A DNA stretch of 64,000 nt from Microvirga soli (GCF_016734765.1 NZ_JAERQE010000013.1:62001-126000), one strand, 5' to 3'; positions 8,625 through 18,329 are shown, counted from the stretch's first letter. Notes: a model not told the origin generated them from the letters alone. A program made the numbers and translations.

Positions 8625-10058
8625 ATGACCATTGCATTTCCCAAACCTGACCAGGCTGTTCTGGCGCGCCGGAGGGAGATCATCGAGGGGCTGGGGCGCC
8701 TTGTCGCGTCGGAGGCCCTGATCGTCTCCGAGGATGAGCGCCGGGCCTTCGAGACCGACGGGCTGACTGCCTATCGCCAGATGCCGCTCGCGGTGGTGCT
8801 GCCATCCACGACAGAGGAGGTCGCGGCGGTCATGCGTTTCTGCAACGACCATGGGGTCAAGGTGGTGCCGCGCGGGGCGGGGACCTCGCTCTGCGGCGGA
8901 GCCATCCCGCAGGAAGACGCCATCGTGCTCGGCGTGGCCAAGATGAACCGGGTGCTCGACGTCAGCTTCGAGGGCCGCACGGCCCGGGTGCAGGCCGGCA
9001 TCACCAATCTCGGCATCAGCCAGGCGGTGGCCCATGAGGGCTTCTTCTACGCGCCCGATCCGTCGAGCCAGCTTGCCTGCACGATTGCCGGCAACATCGC
9101 GATGAATTCCGGCGGCGCCCATTGCCTGAAATACGGTGTGACCACCAACAACCTCTTGGGCGTCACCCTGGTGATGCTCGACGGCACCGTGGTGGAGATC
9201 GGCGGCGAACATCTGGATGCCGCAGGCTACGATATTCTCGGCCTCGTCTGCGGCTCGGAAGGGCAGCTCGGCGTGGTCACGGAAGCAGTCGTGCGCATCC
9301 TGCGCGCGGCGGAAGGTGCGCGGCCCGCGCTCTTCGGCTTCGAGAAGGCCGAGGATGCGGGCGCCTGCGTGGCGGCGATCATCGGCGCGGGCATCATTCC
9401 GGTGGCGCTCGAATACATGGACAAGCCCGCGATCCAGATCTGCGAGGCTTTTGCCCATGCGGGCTATCCGCTCGACGTGGAGGCGATGCTGATCGTCGAG
9501 GTCGAGGGCTCCGACCAGGAAATCGACGACATGCTGCGCCGCATCGTCACCATCGCGGAACCGTTCCGCCCGAAGACCATGAAGGTCTCGCAATCGGAAG
9601 CCGAGAGCGCGGCAATCTGGAAGGGCCGCAAATCGGCCTTCGGTGCCACGGGGCGCGTGGCCGACTACATCTGCATGGACGGCACGATCCCGACCGGGCA
9701 GCTGCCTTACGTGCTCAAGCGCATCGACGAGATCGTGAAGTCCTACGGGCTCGGCGTCGCCAACGTGTTCCATGCGGGCGACGGCAACCTGCATCCGCTG
9801 GTGATGTTCAACACCAACGTGCCGGGCGAGATGGAGAAGGCCGAGAAGGCGGGTGAGGACATTCTCAGGCTGTGTGTCGAGGTCGGCGGCTGCCTCACCG
9901 GCGAGCACGGCGTCGGCATCGAGAAGCGCGATCTGATGACCCACCAGTTCAACCCCGTCGATCTGGAACAGCAGATGCGCGTGCGCGGCGTGTTCGATCC
10001 CGGCTGGCTCCTCAACCCGGCAAAAGTGTTTCCGCTCGAAGGAAGGTTCGCCGCGTGA
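8625..10058 (+). CDS. glcD: Glycolate oxidase FAD-binding subunit GlcD
   Basis: The 477-residue flavoprotein has a PCMH-type FAD-binding domain (about 40-225) with the loop PRGAGTSLCGG near residue 85, and a FAD-oxidase C-terminal domain (about 230-470) with the motif FHAGDGNLHP and the C-terminal ECLTGEHGVG-like signature. It oxidises glycolate (or D-lactate) to glyoxylate and passes electrons to GlcF. It heads the rightward operon and overlaps glcE by 4 bp. GlcD and D-lactate dehydrogenases are closely related; the adjacent glcE and glcF favour GlcD. Confidence 0.95.
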   Translation: MTIAFPKPDQAVLARRREIIEGLGRLVASEALIVSEDERRAFETDGLTAYRQMPLAVVLPSTTEEVAAVMRFCNDHGVKVVPRGAGTSLCGGAIPQEDAIVLGVAKMNRVLDVSFEGRTARVQAGITNLGISQAVAHEGFFYAPDPSSQLACTIAGNIAMNSGGAHCLKYGVTTNNLLGVTLVMLDGTVVEIGGEHLDAAGYDILGLVCGSEGQLGVVTEAVVRILRAAEGARPALFGFEKAEDAGACVAAIIGAGIIPVALEYMDKPAIQICEAFAHAGYPLDVEAMLIVEVEGSDQEIDDMLRRIVTIAEPFRPKTMKVSQSEAESAAIWKGRKSAFGATGRVADYICMDGTIPTGQLPYVLKRIDEIVKSYGLGVANVFHAGDGNLHPLVMFNTNVPGEMEKAEKAGEDILRLCVEVGGCLTGEHGVGIEKRDLMTHQFNPVDLEQQMRVRGVFDPGWLLNPAKVFPLEGRFAA

Positions 10059-11239
10059 CCACTCACACTCCCCGCGACGAGCAGGACGCCTCTATCATCA
10101 TCCGCGACGCTGCCGAGACCGGCACGCTGCTGAACGTTGCCGGCAACGGCACCAAGGCGCCGATGGGGCGCCCGAACCAGACCGATGCGTCGATCTCGTC
10201 GAGTGCCATGACGGGCATCACGCTCTACGAGCCGGCCGAGTTGGTGATCTCCGCCCGCAGCGGCACGCCGGTGCTGGAGGTCATGCGCGTTCTGGCCGCG
10301 AAGGGGCAGGAACTGCCCTTCGAGCCCATGGATTACCGCTGGCTCCTCGGCACGAAGGGCGAGCCAACCATCGGGGCCGTGGCGGCCATGAACATTTCCG
10401 GCCCGCGCCGGATCATGGCGGGGGCAGCGCGTGACAGCCTCATCGGCGTGCGCTTCGTCAACGGGCGCGGCGAGGTGGTGAAGTCGGGCGGGCGCGTGAT
10501 GAAGAACGTCACGGGGCTCGACCTCGTGAAGCTGATGGCAGGCTCCTGGGGGACGCTCGGCTTTCTCACGGAGGTCACCTTCAAGGTGCTCCCCAAACCG
10601 GAGCGCATGGCGACCCTGGTCATCCGCGGCCTCGACGACAGCCAGGCCATCGAGGCCCTGTCCATGGCGCTCGGCTCGCCCTTCGACGTGACGGGTGCTG
10701 CGCATCTTCCCGACCGGGACCGGCGCGGCGGCAGCACGCTGATCCGGCTCGAAGGCTTCCGGGTCTCCGTGGATTACCGCATGAACGAGCTCAAGCGCCT
10801 GTTCAAGCGATTCCGGTTCATGGACATTCTCGAAGGCGTCGGAGCCGAGGCGCTCTGGCAGTCTGTACGAGATGCAACGATCCTGACCGATCAGGGCCAA
10901 CGCGCGATCTGGCGCGTCTCCACCGCGCCGACCAAGGGTCCCGATCTCGTGGCGCATGTGGCACAGGCTCTCGACGCGCAATGGTTCTACGACTGGGGCG
11001 GCGGCCTCGTGTGGATTTCGACCCCTGTCGACGGCGACGCCGGCGCTTCGGTCCTGCGGGAAGCCACCGGAACCTATGGCGGCCACGCCACCCTCGTGCG
11101 CGGTCCGGCTGAAGTGCGCTCGACCCTCGACGTGTTCGAGCCGCAATCCGACGCGCTGATGACGCTGACCCGCGGCATCAAGGCTTCCCTCGATCCGGCC
11201 GGGATTCTCAATCCAGGTCGGATGTACGCGGGGGTATGA
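10055..11239 (+). CDS. glcE: Glycolate oxidase subunit GlcE
   Basis: The 394-residue protein starts at GTG 10055, which overlaps the glcD stop (GTGA); GGAAGG lies upstream inside glcD. Longer in-frame extensions lie within glcD and are rejected. It is a second FAD-binding subunit with a PCMH-like fold (about 15-190), including GNGTKAPMG and the conserved [25 protein letters not shown] stretch. It forms the membrane-associated GlcDEF complex. DUF2585 follows after a single base. Confidence 0.95.
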   Translation: MTTHTPRDEQDASIIIRDAAETGTLLNVAGNGTKAPMGRPNQTDASISSSAMTGITLYEPAELVISARSGTPVLEVMRVLAAKGQELPFEPMDYRWLLGTKGEPTIGAVAAMNISGPRRIMAGAARDSLIGVRFVNGRGEVVKSGGRVMKNVTGLDLVKLMAGSWGTLGFLTEVTFKVLPKPERMATLVIRGLDDSQAIEALSMALGSPFDVTGAAHLPDRDRRGGSTLIRLEGFRVSVDYRMNELKRLFKRFRFMDILEGVGAEALWQSVRDATILTDQGQRAIWRVSTAPTKGPDLVAHVAQALDAQWFYDWGGGLVWISTPVDGDAGASVLREATGTYGGHATLVRGPAEVRSTLDVFEPQSDALMTLTRGIKASLDPAGILNPGRMYAGV

Positions 11240-11240
11240 A

Positions 11241-11858
11241 ATGGCAGGCACTGCTTCTCTGGCTCTTCGATCTAAGTCATCGCAAGGCATCCGGCCCCCG
11301 GTGGTGATCGGGCTCGCCCTTGCGCTCATCGCACTCACCGCCGCCATCCTTCTGATGATGGGCCGCACGCCGATCTGTACGTGCGGCACGATCGAGCTGT
11401 GGCATGGGACCGTGAAGGATTCCGGCAACTCGCAGCACCTGACCGACTGGTACACGCCATCCCATGTCATTCACGGTTTTCTGTTCTACTGCGGCGCCTG
11501 GCTTTTCGGCGTCCTGAGGGGCAGGGCGCTTCCCTTCGGCATCGCGCTTCTGCTCGCCATCGGGCTGGAGGCCGCGTGGGAGATCGCCGAGAACACCAGC
11601 ACGATCATCGACCGCTATCGTGCAACGACCATCGCGCTCGACTACTATGGCGACAGCGTCATCAACTCGGTTTCGGACATTGCCGCCATGATCGCCGGGT
11701 TCGTGCTGGCGCGACTCTGGCCCGTCTGGCTGACGGTTCTCGTGGCGTTGATCATGGAAGCCTTCGTCGGCTTCTGGATCCGCGACAATCTCATTCTCAA
11801 CATCATCATGCTGATCCACCCCATTGACGCCATCAACCGGTGGCAAGGGGCGATCTGA
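11241..11858 (+). CDS. UPF0314/DUF2585 membrane protein within the glc operon
   Basis: The 205-residue protein has four or five hydrophobic segments (about 20-42, 75-92, 97-115, 143-160 and 160-182). It carries the family hallmarks [11 protein letters not shown], HxxDWYTPSHxIHGxxFY and EAAWEIxENT, with an NSVSD stretch before the last helices. The family is largely restricted to alphaproteobacteria and has no known function. It starts one base after glcE and ends 9 bp before glcF, so it is co-transcribed with a glycolate oxidase. A role as membrane partner of GlcDEF or as a glycolate permease is possible but unproven. Confidence 0.88.
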   Translation: MAGTASLALRSKSSQGIRPPVVIGLALALIALTAAILLMMGRTPICTCGTIELWHGTVKDSGNSQHLTDWYTPSHVIHGFLFYCGAWLFGVLRGRALPFGIALLLAIGLEAAWEIAENTSTIIDRYRATTIALDYYGDSVINSVSDIAAMIAGFVLARLWPVWLTVLVALIMEAFVGFWIRDNLILNIIMLIHPIDAINRWQGAI

Positions 11859-11867
11859 GATAAAACC

Positions 11868-13223
11868 ATGCAAACCAATTTCACGCCCGATCAATTGAAA
11901 GATCCCGCCATGGCGTCGTCGGAGAAGATTCTCCGCACCTGCGTTCATTGCGGCTTCTGCACGGCCACCTGTCCGACCTACCTGCTGCTCGGGGACGAAC
12001 TCGATTCTCCGCGCGGGCGCATCTACCTGATGAAGGACATGCTGGAGAGCGGCAAGCCCGCGTCTCCCGAGGTGGTCAAGCATATCGACCGCTGCCTCTC
12101 CTGCCTGTCCTGCATGACCACCTGTCCGTCCGGCGTGCATTACATGCATCTGGTCGACCATGCCCGCGCTTATATCGAGGCCACTTACACGCGGCCCTGG
12201 CACGACCGGCTCCTGCGGTGGGTGCTCGCCACCGTGCTGCCCTATCCAAACCGTTTCCGCTTCGCCCTTGGCGCGGCGATGCTGGCCAAGCCCCTCAAGG
12301 GATTGATCGGCGCGCTGCCGCTGCTCGGCAACCGCCTCCAGGCCATGATCGAGCTGGCGCCCGTGCGGCTGCCGGCCCGCACGCCCTTCGATCACCCTGG
12401 TATCTACAAGGCCCATGGGGAGCGGCGGGGCCGCGTCGCCATCCTGTCCGGCTGCGCCCAACCGGTGCTCAAGCCGGGCTTCAACGAGGCCGCCGTCCGG
12501 CTCCTCAACCGCCACGGCATCGACGTGGTCCAGCCGAAGGGGGAGGGGTGCTGCGGCGCGCTTGTCCACCACATGGGCCGGGACGAGCACAGCCACGCCT
12601 TCGCCAAGCGCAACATCGACGCCTGGATCGCCGAGATGGACGGGGAGGGGCTGGATGCCATCGTCATCACGGCGTCCGGCTGCGGCACCACGATCAAGGA
12701 TTACGGCTTCATGTTCCGGGAGGACCCGAACTATGCCGAGAAGGCCGCCCGCGTGTCCACTATTGCCAAGGACATCACGGAATACGTCACGTCCCTGACG
12801 CTCATGGAGCCGGTGCGCGAGACGGATCTCGTGGTGGCCTATCATTCGGCCTGCTCCATGCAGCACGGTCAGGCCATCCGCACCGAGCCGAAGACCCTGC
12901 TGAAGAAGGCTGGCTTCACCGTGAAGGACGTGCCGGAGGGGCATATCTGCTGTGGCTCTGCCGGCACCTACAACCTGCTCCAGCCGGAGATCGCCACCCA
13001 GCTCCGGGCCCGCAAGGTCGCCAATATCGAGCGCACCAAGCCCGACCTTATCGCCACCGGCAATATCGGCTGCATGACCCAGATCGGGAAGGGCACCGAG
13101 ATCCCCATCGTCCATACGGTCGAGCTTCTCGACTGGGCGACCGGTGGCCCCATGCCGGAAACCCTGGAGGAGGCAGGATTCGGCAAGCGCTCCGGCCAGC
13201 CGTTAACCATCGCGGCAGAGTAA
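11868..13223 (+). CDS. glcF: Glycolate oxidase iron-sulfur subunit GlcF
   Basis: The 451-residue protein has two N-terminal [4Fe-4S] motifs, C25-x2-C28-x2-C31-x3-C35 and C76-x2-C79-x2-C82-x3-C86. Two CCG domains follow, with GCCGALVHH near residue 225 and HICCGSAGTYN near 361. It accepts electrons from GlcD/GlcE and passes them on to the respiratory chain. It is the last gene of the cluster; no hairpin terminator is visible before the next gene 100 bp away. Confidence 0.96.
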   Translation: MQTNFTPDQLKDPAMASSEKILRTCVHCGFCTATCPTYLLLGDELDSPRGRIYLMKDMLESGKPASPEVVKHIDRCLSCLSCMTTCPSGVHYMHLVDHARAYIEATYTRPWHDRLLRWVLATVLPYPNRFRFALGAAMLAKPLKGLIGALPLLGNRLQAMIELAPVRLPARTPFDHPGIYKAHGERRGRVAILSGCAQPVLKPGFNEAAVRLLNRHGIDVVQPKGEGCCGALVHHMGRDEHSHAFAKRNIDAWIAEMDGEGLDAIVITASGCGTTIKDYGFMFREDPNYAEKAARVSTIAKDITEYVTSLTLMEPVRETDLVVAYHSACSMQHGQAIRTEPKTLLKKAGFTVKDVPEGHICCGSAGTYNLLQPEIATQLRARKVANIERTKPDLIATGNIGCMTQIGKGTEIPIVHTVELLDWATGGPMPETLEEAGFGKRSGQPLTIAAE

Positions 13224-13323
13224 GGCTGCTACACTATTACGCAACGAAATTTTATTTCCAAACTGCGCCCTCCTGGGGTAAAAGTTACGAAAGTGTGAAT
13301 TTCAGGGCGTAAGGGCCGGCATC

Positions 13324-14844
13324 ATGTCTTCGGGATGGACGTCTTTCAGGAACCGTTTTGGCAAAAGGCCGGATGAGGCCGAGCCTGCCCTTTTGCCGCC
13401 GCCGCAACAGGGTGGTGGAGCGGCCGCGGCCCCGGCGCTTCCGGCTCCGGCGGCGCAGGAAAAGGCCGAGCCGGTTCTCGTCCGGCCCAACGGCATGCTC
13501 GATTCGGTCGGCCAGAAGAACGAGCTGATCCGTGTCCGCTTCGCCAACATGATCGACCGGCTGGAGGAGCTTCGCAGCCTCAAGGAGGACTTCGCCCTCC
13601 TGAACGAGCCGGTGACCGAGCTCATTCGCAGCTATCCGCAGCTTCAGTCGCGGCTGCTCGAGACCGAGGCGGTGCTTAAGCAGGAAACCGAGAACGCTCA
13701 GGCCCTGCGCCGGGAGTTGGGGGATATCGGCAGCGTCCATGCCCGGACGGTGGATGATCTCAACGCCGCGGTTTCGCAGCTGCGCAAGGCCGAGTCCAAG
13801 ATCCGCGAGCAGGACAGCTTCGTCGAGGACCTGCGCCTGAACGTGAAGGACAAGGAGGCGATTGTCGCCGACCTTGAGAACCAGCTCGCCATCGAGACCG
13901 AGCGCGCCCGCAACATCACGGAAGAGAACCAGGCCCTGCGCCTCGAAGCCCAGGAGGCCGACCAGACCGTGGCCCGCGCCGAGCGGGAGCTCATCGAGAC
14001 CCGCGAGCGCAACGGGCTGCTCGATCACGAAGTGAAGCGGCTGCAGAAGGTGGCCGAGGAGCAGAATTACCGGCTCTCCAGCCTGACCAACCGCTACGGC
14101 GAGCTTGAGACGCAGCTCGAATCCACCCGCCAGCGCGCCTCCGAGCTCGAGACCAAGCTCATGGCCGAGCAGGTGCTGCGCCAGCGCCTCGAAACGCAGA
14201 TCGATTCCGAGCGCTCGGCCCACCAGACCGATCTCTCCTCGCTCGACATGAAGATCGAGGGCCTGACCTCGCGCCTGTCGGCCACCGACAAGATCCTGGC
14301 CCATACCCGCGACCAGCTCCGCGACAAGAACGAGGCGCTGCGCGGCGTCGAACGCAATCTGAAAGAGACTACCATCGAGAAGAACACCGTCGACCGTCGC
14401 CTGGAGGCAACCCAGCAGGAGGTCGAGCGCCAGGTGGCCATGGTCAACGAGCTGCAGCGTTCGCGCATCGAGCTGCAAGAGCGCGTCGAGATGCTCGGCA
14501 AGGCCATCGCGGCCAAGGACTTCCAGATCGAAAGCTCCGACAACAAGGTGGCAAGCCTCTCCGAGCGCATCGATCAGCTCACCAAGCGCTTCGAGCAGGA
14601 TCGCAGCACGCTCGAGGCCGCCAACCGGCGCCTCACGGAGGAGCTGCAGAACGAGAAGGCCGAGCGCTCCCTCATTCAGGGCGCACTCGAAATCGCCCGC
14701 GAGAGCCGCACCAAGATCCAGAAGAAATACGTGGCCCTGCGCAAGAAGACCCGCCTCGACACGCAGGAGGACGATCCGTCCCTCTTCGACGAGGAAGAGA
14801 TCGAGACCAATGTCCGGCCTCTGAAATCCCCGGACGCGGAATAA
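13324..14844 (+). CDS. Large coiled-coil protein, crescentin/SMC-hinge-like architecture
   Basis: The 506-residue protein has a basic, Pro/Ala-rich head (1-55), then nearly continuous heptad repeats from about 60 to 475 rich in Glu, Gln, Arg and Leu, and an acidic tail (DPSLFDEEEIETN). It has no signal peptide, membrane helix, nucleotide-binding motif or enzyme signature. Such heads and rods occur in bacterial intermediate-filament-like proteins (crescentin and rhizobial relatives), but coiled-coil similarity is weak evidence of descent. It stands alone after glcF and ends in a strong terminator. The function is unknown; a cytoskeletal or polar scaffold role is a guess. Confidence 0.8.
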   Translation: MSSGWTSFRNRFGKRPDEAEPALLPPPQQGGGAAAAPALPAPAAQEKAEPVLVRPNGMLDSVGQKNELIRVRFANMIDRLEELRSLKEDFALLNEPVTELIRSYPQLQSRLLETEAVLKQETENAQALRRELGDIGSVHARTVDDLNAAVSQLRKAESKIREQDSFVEDLRLNVKDKEAIVADLENQLAIETERARNITEENQALRLEAQEADQTVARAERELIETRERNGLLDHEVKRLQKVAEEQNYRLSSLTNRYGELETQLESTRQRASELETKLMAEQVLRQRLETQIDSERSAHQTDLSSLDMKIEGLTSRLSATDKILAHTRDQLRDKNEALRGVERNLKETTIEKNTVDRRLEATQQEVERQVAMVNELQRSRIELQERVEMLGKAIAAKDFQIESSDNKVASLSERIDQLTKRFEQDRSTLEAANRRLTEELQNEKAERSLIQGALEIARESRTKIQKKYVALRKKTRLDTQEDDPSLFDEEEIETNVRPLKSPDAE

Positions 14845-14857
14845 TCAAGTTACCTCC

Positions 14858-14890
14858 AAGGCCCCGCAGTGATGCGGGGCCTTCTTTTTT
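14858..14890 (+). terminator. Rho-independent terminator of the coiled-coil gene
   Basis: An 11-bp perfect stem (AAGGCCCCGCA/TGCGGGGCCTT) with loop GTGA is followed by CTTTTTT. It begins 13 bp after the stop codon. It is the strongest terminator in the window. Confidence 0.92.
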
Positions 14891-15020
14891 CCAGCGAGCG
14901 TCTGGTCGCAGCCGCATGCGGTCCATGCGGTTGTGCGCCTTGGCGAATGATCCAAGGTGCGCCAGTTTGGGTCCTTACGAAATCTCATCGGCTTCGAGGC
15001 CGAAACCAAGGATCGCAACG

Positions 15021-15872
15021 ATGGCCGACCATCCAGCAATCACCCCTAACCGCGTCGCCGTCATCACCGGAGCTGCCAGCGGCATCGGGCTTGCGGCTGC
15101 AAAGCGCTTTGCGAGTTTAGGGATGAAGGTCTGCCTTGCGGATCTCGCAGGCGAGGCTCTCCAGCGCAGCGCTGACGAGGTGGCAGGTGTTTCCGGATCA
15201 GCGGAGAACGTTCTGGCCGTCGCAACCGACGTGAGCCGGCGCGAGGAGGTCGAGCGCCTGAAGGATACGGTCTATAAGGCTTTCGGCGAGGTCGCCGTGC
15301 TGATGAACAATGCCGGCACGGAGGGTGGAGGGCAGATCTTCGGCGATCCGGAGCGCTGGCGCGCCATTCTGGAAACGAACCTCTGGGGCCTGATCAATGG
15401 CGTGCAGGCTTTCGCCCCTACCATGATCGAGCAGAAAAGCCCATGCGCTATCATCAACACCGGCTCGAAGCAGGGCATCACCACGCCGCCCGGCGATACG
15501 GCCTATAATATATCGAAGGCCGGGGTGAAGGTTTTGACCGAGGCGCTGGCCCACGAATTGCGCAACACGCCCGAGGCCCGAGTGACGGCGCATCTGCTCA
15601 TTCCAGGGTTCGTCTATACGGGCTTCACCAAGGCCAGAGGCATCTCCGAGAAACCTGCCGGCGCCTGGGCTCCGGAACAGGTCATCGACTTCCTGCTGCC
15701 GGCGCTGGAGCGGGGCGACTTCTATGTGCTGTGCCCGGACAACGAGACCACACGGGAGATGGACGAGAAGCGCATTCGCTGGGCCGCCGAGGACATCATC
15801 GAGAACCGTCCGCCCCTGTCGCGATGGCATCCGGACTATAAGGACGCCTTCGCCCAGGTGATGAAAGGCTAA
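15021..15872 (+). CDS. Short-chain dehydrogenase/reductase (SDR)
   Basis: The 283-residue protein starts at the ATG at 15021; an upstream in-frame start at 14916 adds residues without SDR character. It has the NAD(P) loop TGAASGIG (about 17-24), NNAG at about 94-97 and the catalytic Y-x3-K in YNISKAG, with a preceding Ser in NTGSKQG. An Asp after beta-2 (CLADLAG) suggests NAD preference. The C-terminal region with RWHPDYK resembles SDRs of unknown substrate. It is 3 bp from the Nudix gene, likely one transcript. Confidence 0.88.
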   Translation: MADHPAITPNRVAVITGAASGIGLAAAKRFASLGMKVCLADLAGEALQRSADEVAGVSGSAENVLAVATDVSRREEVERLKDTVYKAFGEVAVLMNNAGTEGGGQIFGDPERWRAILETNLWGLINGVQAFAPTMIEQKSPCAIINTGSKQGITTPPGDTAYNISKAGVKVLTEALAHELRNTPEARVTAHLLIPGFVYTGFTKARGISEKPAGAWAPEQVIDFLLPALERGDFYVLCPDNETTREMDEKRIRWAAEDIIENRPPLSRWHPDYKDAFAQVMKG

Positions 15873-15875
15873 GCG

Positions 15876-16475
15876 GTGGTGAACGCCTCATCTGTGAGCT
15901 TCGACGCTGCGGCCTTCCGGGAGCACATAAAGACGATCCTGGACCGGCATGCGAGTGCGTTCGATGAGCCTGAGGAACGCCATACTCTCCTGCGGGGGCA
16001 GATCGCCAATGGGGATGACATTCATTCCCGCCGCACCTTTCCCGGCCATGTCACCACATCGGCGTTCATCCTCGACGCAACCGGCGGAAAAATCCTGCTG
16101 ATCCATCACCGCTCCCTCGACCGCTGGCTGCAGCCCGGCGGGCATTACGAGGCACCGGAGGATCTGGCTGGTTCGGCCCTACGCGAAGCCGTGGAGGAGA
16201 CCGGCATGGAGGGGCTCGTGATCGATTCCTGGCATCGCACATCCGGTCTGCCCATCGACATCGACAGCCACCGCATTCCCGCCCGTCCCGAACGCGGCGA
16301 GCCCGAGCATTGGCATCACGATATCCGCTATGTGGTGAGGGCGGAGGAGGGGAGCACTATCCGCCCCGACCTGCGGGAGGTGCATGGGGCCGCGTGGCGT
16401 GACCTTCAGGAGTTGGAAGCCATCGCACCGCAGGCCTTGCGCAATATGCGCAAGGTGGGTCTCGCGCACCCCTAA
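15876..16475 (+). CDS. Nudix hydrolase
   Basis: The 199-residue protein has a full Nudix box at residues 89-111: G-x5-E-x7-R-E-x2-E-E-x-G. A GTG start at 15876 (a second GTG at 15879 is equally possible) follows the SDR stop by 3 bp. Nudix enzymes cleave nucleoside diphosphates linked to another moiety; the substrate cannot be told from sequence. The N-terminal 55 residues and the PxRPERGEPEHWHHDIRY segment are typical of larger ADP-ribose or uncharacterised Nudix proteins. Confidence 0.9.
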   Translation: MVNASSVSFDAAAFREHIKTILDRHASAFDEPEERHTLLRGQIANGDDIHSRRTFPGHVTTSAFILDATGGKILLIHHRSLDRWLQPGGHYEAPEDLAGSALREAVEETGMEGLVIDSWHRTSGLPIDIDSHRIPARPERGEPEHWHHDIRYVVRAEEGSTIRPDLREVHGAAWRDLQELEAIAPQALRNMRKVGLAHP

Positions 16476-16532
16476 CAAACCCGATGGCCATGCTTACATC
16501 TGTCTCCAACGTTCACTGTAAGGAGGCTTGCC

Positions 16533-17234
16533 ATGAACGATCAGGAACGCCAGGTCATCAGCGACATCTTCCGACGGCTCGAGCAGGTGGCGAACCAGCC
16601 GCGCGATCCTGAGGCCGAGCGCTTCATTGCGGAGAAGCTGCGCGAGCAGCCCTATGCGCCTTATGCGATGGCCCAGGCGGTCTACGTGCAGGAGCAGGCG
16701 CTCGCCAATCTCCAGGCGGAGAACGAGCATCTGCGCGCCGAGCTCGATCAGGCAAGCCGTCGGCCGCAACAGGGCGGCTTCCTCTCCAGCATCTTCGGCG
16801 GCGGCTCGCGCCCGCCTGAGCCAGCCTACAACACCCCGCCGGCGCGCCAGGCTTCCCCCTGGGGCCAGCCGCAGCACCATTCGCAACAGCATCATGGCCG
16901 CCCTCAGGGTGGCATGATGGGTGGTGCGCCCGGCCCATGGGGCGGCGGCATGATGCAGCGCGGCGGCGGAGGCTCGTTCCTGGGGACGGCGCTCACCACG
17001 GCGGCCGGCGTTGCCGGCGGCATGATGATCGCCAATGCCCTGACGAATGCCTTCAGCGGCGACAACAATCCGCTCGGCGATGTGGCGTCTGCAGCCGGCC
17101 TCGGAGGCGCCGATCAGGCTGCCGACGCGGGCAATGCGGGCATCACGGACTCCCTCTATCAGGGCAACCAGGATGCCGGTCAGGATTTCTCCGACTTCGG
17201 CGGTGATGGCGGAGACGAGGGCGATTGGGCTTAA
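16533..17234 (+). CDS. DUF2076 domain protein
   Basis: The 233-residue protein starts with the family-typical MNDQERQVISDIFRRLE and a predicted N-terminal helix/coiled coil to residue 75 containing E-LREQPYAPYAMAQ-like sequence. A Gly/Pro/Gln/His-rich linker follows (80-145), then a short hydrophobic Ala/Gly segment (about 149-172) and an acidic Gly/Asp-rich tail ending in DEGDWA. GTAAGGAGG lies upstream. Members are called periplasmic ligand-binding sensor proteins in some databases, without experimental proof. I cannot assign a function. Confidence 0.85.
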   Translation: MNDQERQVISDIFRRLEQVANQPRDPEAERFIAEKLREQPYAPYAMAQAVYVQEQALANLQAENEHLRAELDQASRRPQQGGFLSSIFGGGSRPPEPAYNTPPARQASPWGQPQHHSQQHHGRPQGGMMGGAPGPWGGGMMQRGGGGSFLGTALTTAAGVAGGMMIANALTNAFSGDNNPLGDVASAAGLGGADQAADAGNAGITDSLYQGNQDAGQDFSDFGGDGGDEGDWA

Positions 17235-17294
17235 AAGACCCTATCTGCGACGGTACTGCGCGCTGCAGGGCGAGCACACAGCTCACTAAAGAAA

Positions 17295-17318
17295 ATGGCC
17301 GGGCTTGAGCCCGGCCAT
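17295..17318 (-). terminator. Terminator of the L,D-transpeptidase gene
   Basis: An 11-bp perfect inverted repeat (ATGGCCGGGCT/AGCCCGGCCAT) lies 30 bp downstream of the leftward gene. On the minus strand it is followed by TTTCTTTA. On the plus strand the trailing bases are not T-rich, so it serves mainly the leftward gene. Confidence 0.8.
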
Positions 17319-17347
17319 CGTTAAATTGTGCTTCTGCCTTCGTGCGG

Positions 17348-18121
17348 TCAGAGCACGATCACGCTCGTGCCGACCTTCACGCGGCTGTAGAGGTCGACCA
17401 CGTCGTCGTTGAGCATGCGGATGCAGCCCGAGGAGACGGCCTGCCCGATGGTGTGCGGCTCGTTGGTGCCGTGAATGCGGTACAGCGAGGAGCCGAGATA
17501 CAGGGCGCGCGCGCCGAGCGGATTGTCGGGGCCGCCCTCCATGAAGCGAGGAAGGTCGGGCCGGCGGCGCAGCATGTCGGCCGGCGGACGCCAAGACGGC
17601 CATTCACGCTTCATGGAAACAGTCTGGCGCCCGCTCCACTCGAAACCTTCGCGGCCGACGCCGATGCCATAGCGGAGGGCGCGGCCGCCATCCTGCACGA
17701 GGTAGAGAAACTTGTTGTTGGTATCGACCACGATCGTGCCGGGACGTTCATTGCCCCGGTAGGACACGATCTGGCGCTGGAATTCCGGCGATATCGCATA
17801 ATCGATGCTGTTGTCGTAGCCCGTGCCGTTGCCGTAATCCTGCGGCAGGGACGCAACCGTGCTGCCGGTGGAACGCACGTCATACGGATAACCGGTGGTG
17901 CGCTCGGTGCGGTAAGCCTGGGTCCGGGATGAAGGGCGCGTGACGCGCGGATAATCTTCCGCATAGCCATCCTGGGTCTGTGCATAGGGGTAGTAATCGT
18001 ACTGCGACGAGACGTAGGTGTTGCCGTAAAACTGTCCGGCGCGGCCCATCGGCTGGGCCGAGGCTGCGGCGGGCAGAAGGGCGGCTAAAAGCATTGCAGA
18101 GCAAGGGATCCAAACGCGCAT
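17348..18121 (-). CDS. Exported L,D-transpeptidase (YkuD domain)
   Basis: The 257-residue protein starts at the ATG at 18121 (the frame continues upstream without a signal peptide, so this start is preferred). It has a signal peptide (1-22, AASAQ), a Tyr-rich linker (to about 105), and a YkuD domain (about 120-257). The catalytic motif is HGTNEPHTIG...SSGCIRM with the nucleophilic Cys. Such enzymes make 3-3 peptidoglycan crosslinks or attach proteins to peptidoglycan in the periplasm; alphaproteobacteria often carry many. It is monocistronic, divergent from the DMT transporter gene. Confidence 0.93.
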   Translation of the reverse strand: MRVWIPCSAMLLAALLPAAASAQPMGRAGQFYGNTYVSSQYDYYPYAQTQDGYAEDYPRVTRPSSRTQAYRTERTTGYPYDVRSTGSTVASLPQDYGNGTGYDNSIDYAISPEFQRQIVSYRGNERPGTIVVDTNNKFLYLVQDGGRALRYGIGVGREGFEWSGRQTVSMKREWPSWRPPADMLRRRPDLPRFMEGGPDNPLGARALYLGSSLYRIHGTNEPHTIGQAVSSGCIRMLNDDVVDLYSRVKVGTSVIVL

Positions 18122-18329
18122 TGATGTATCCTGTGGCTGTGTTTTGCTGAAATAACGGCAAGCGCGGCTTTTGTTTCCGCCAAGCTCGCATGAATTTAAG
18201 CGCGATGCCCAGGACCGCTTTCCTGTCGATCCTGTGAAAAGAAGCGTGAAGCTGCGATAAAAGTGCTGTAAGAGCCTTCGCTTTGGCGGTGCCCACCCCG
18301 GACGCTGCTCTTCACATCGTCGTGACATC

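Noticed and set aside
9743-13115. Long minus-strand ORFs opposite glcD, glcE and glcF
   Set aside because: They overlap three confirmed genes, show no family motif and end at arbitrary points.
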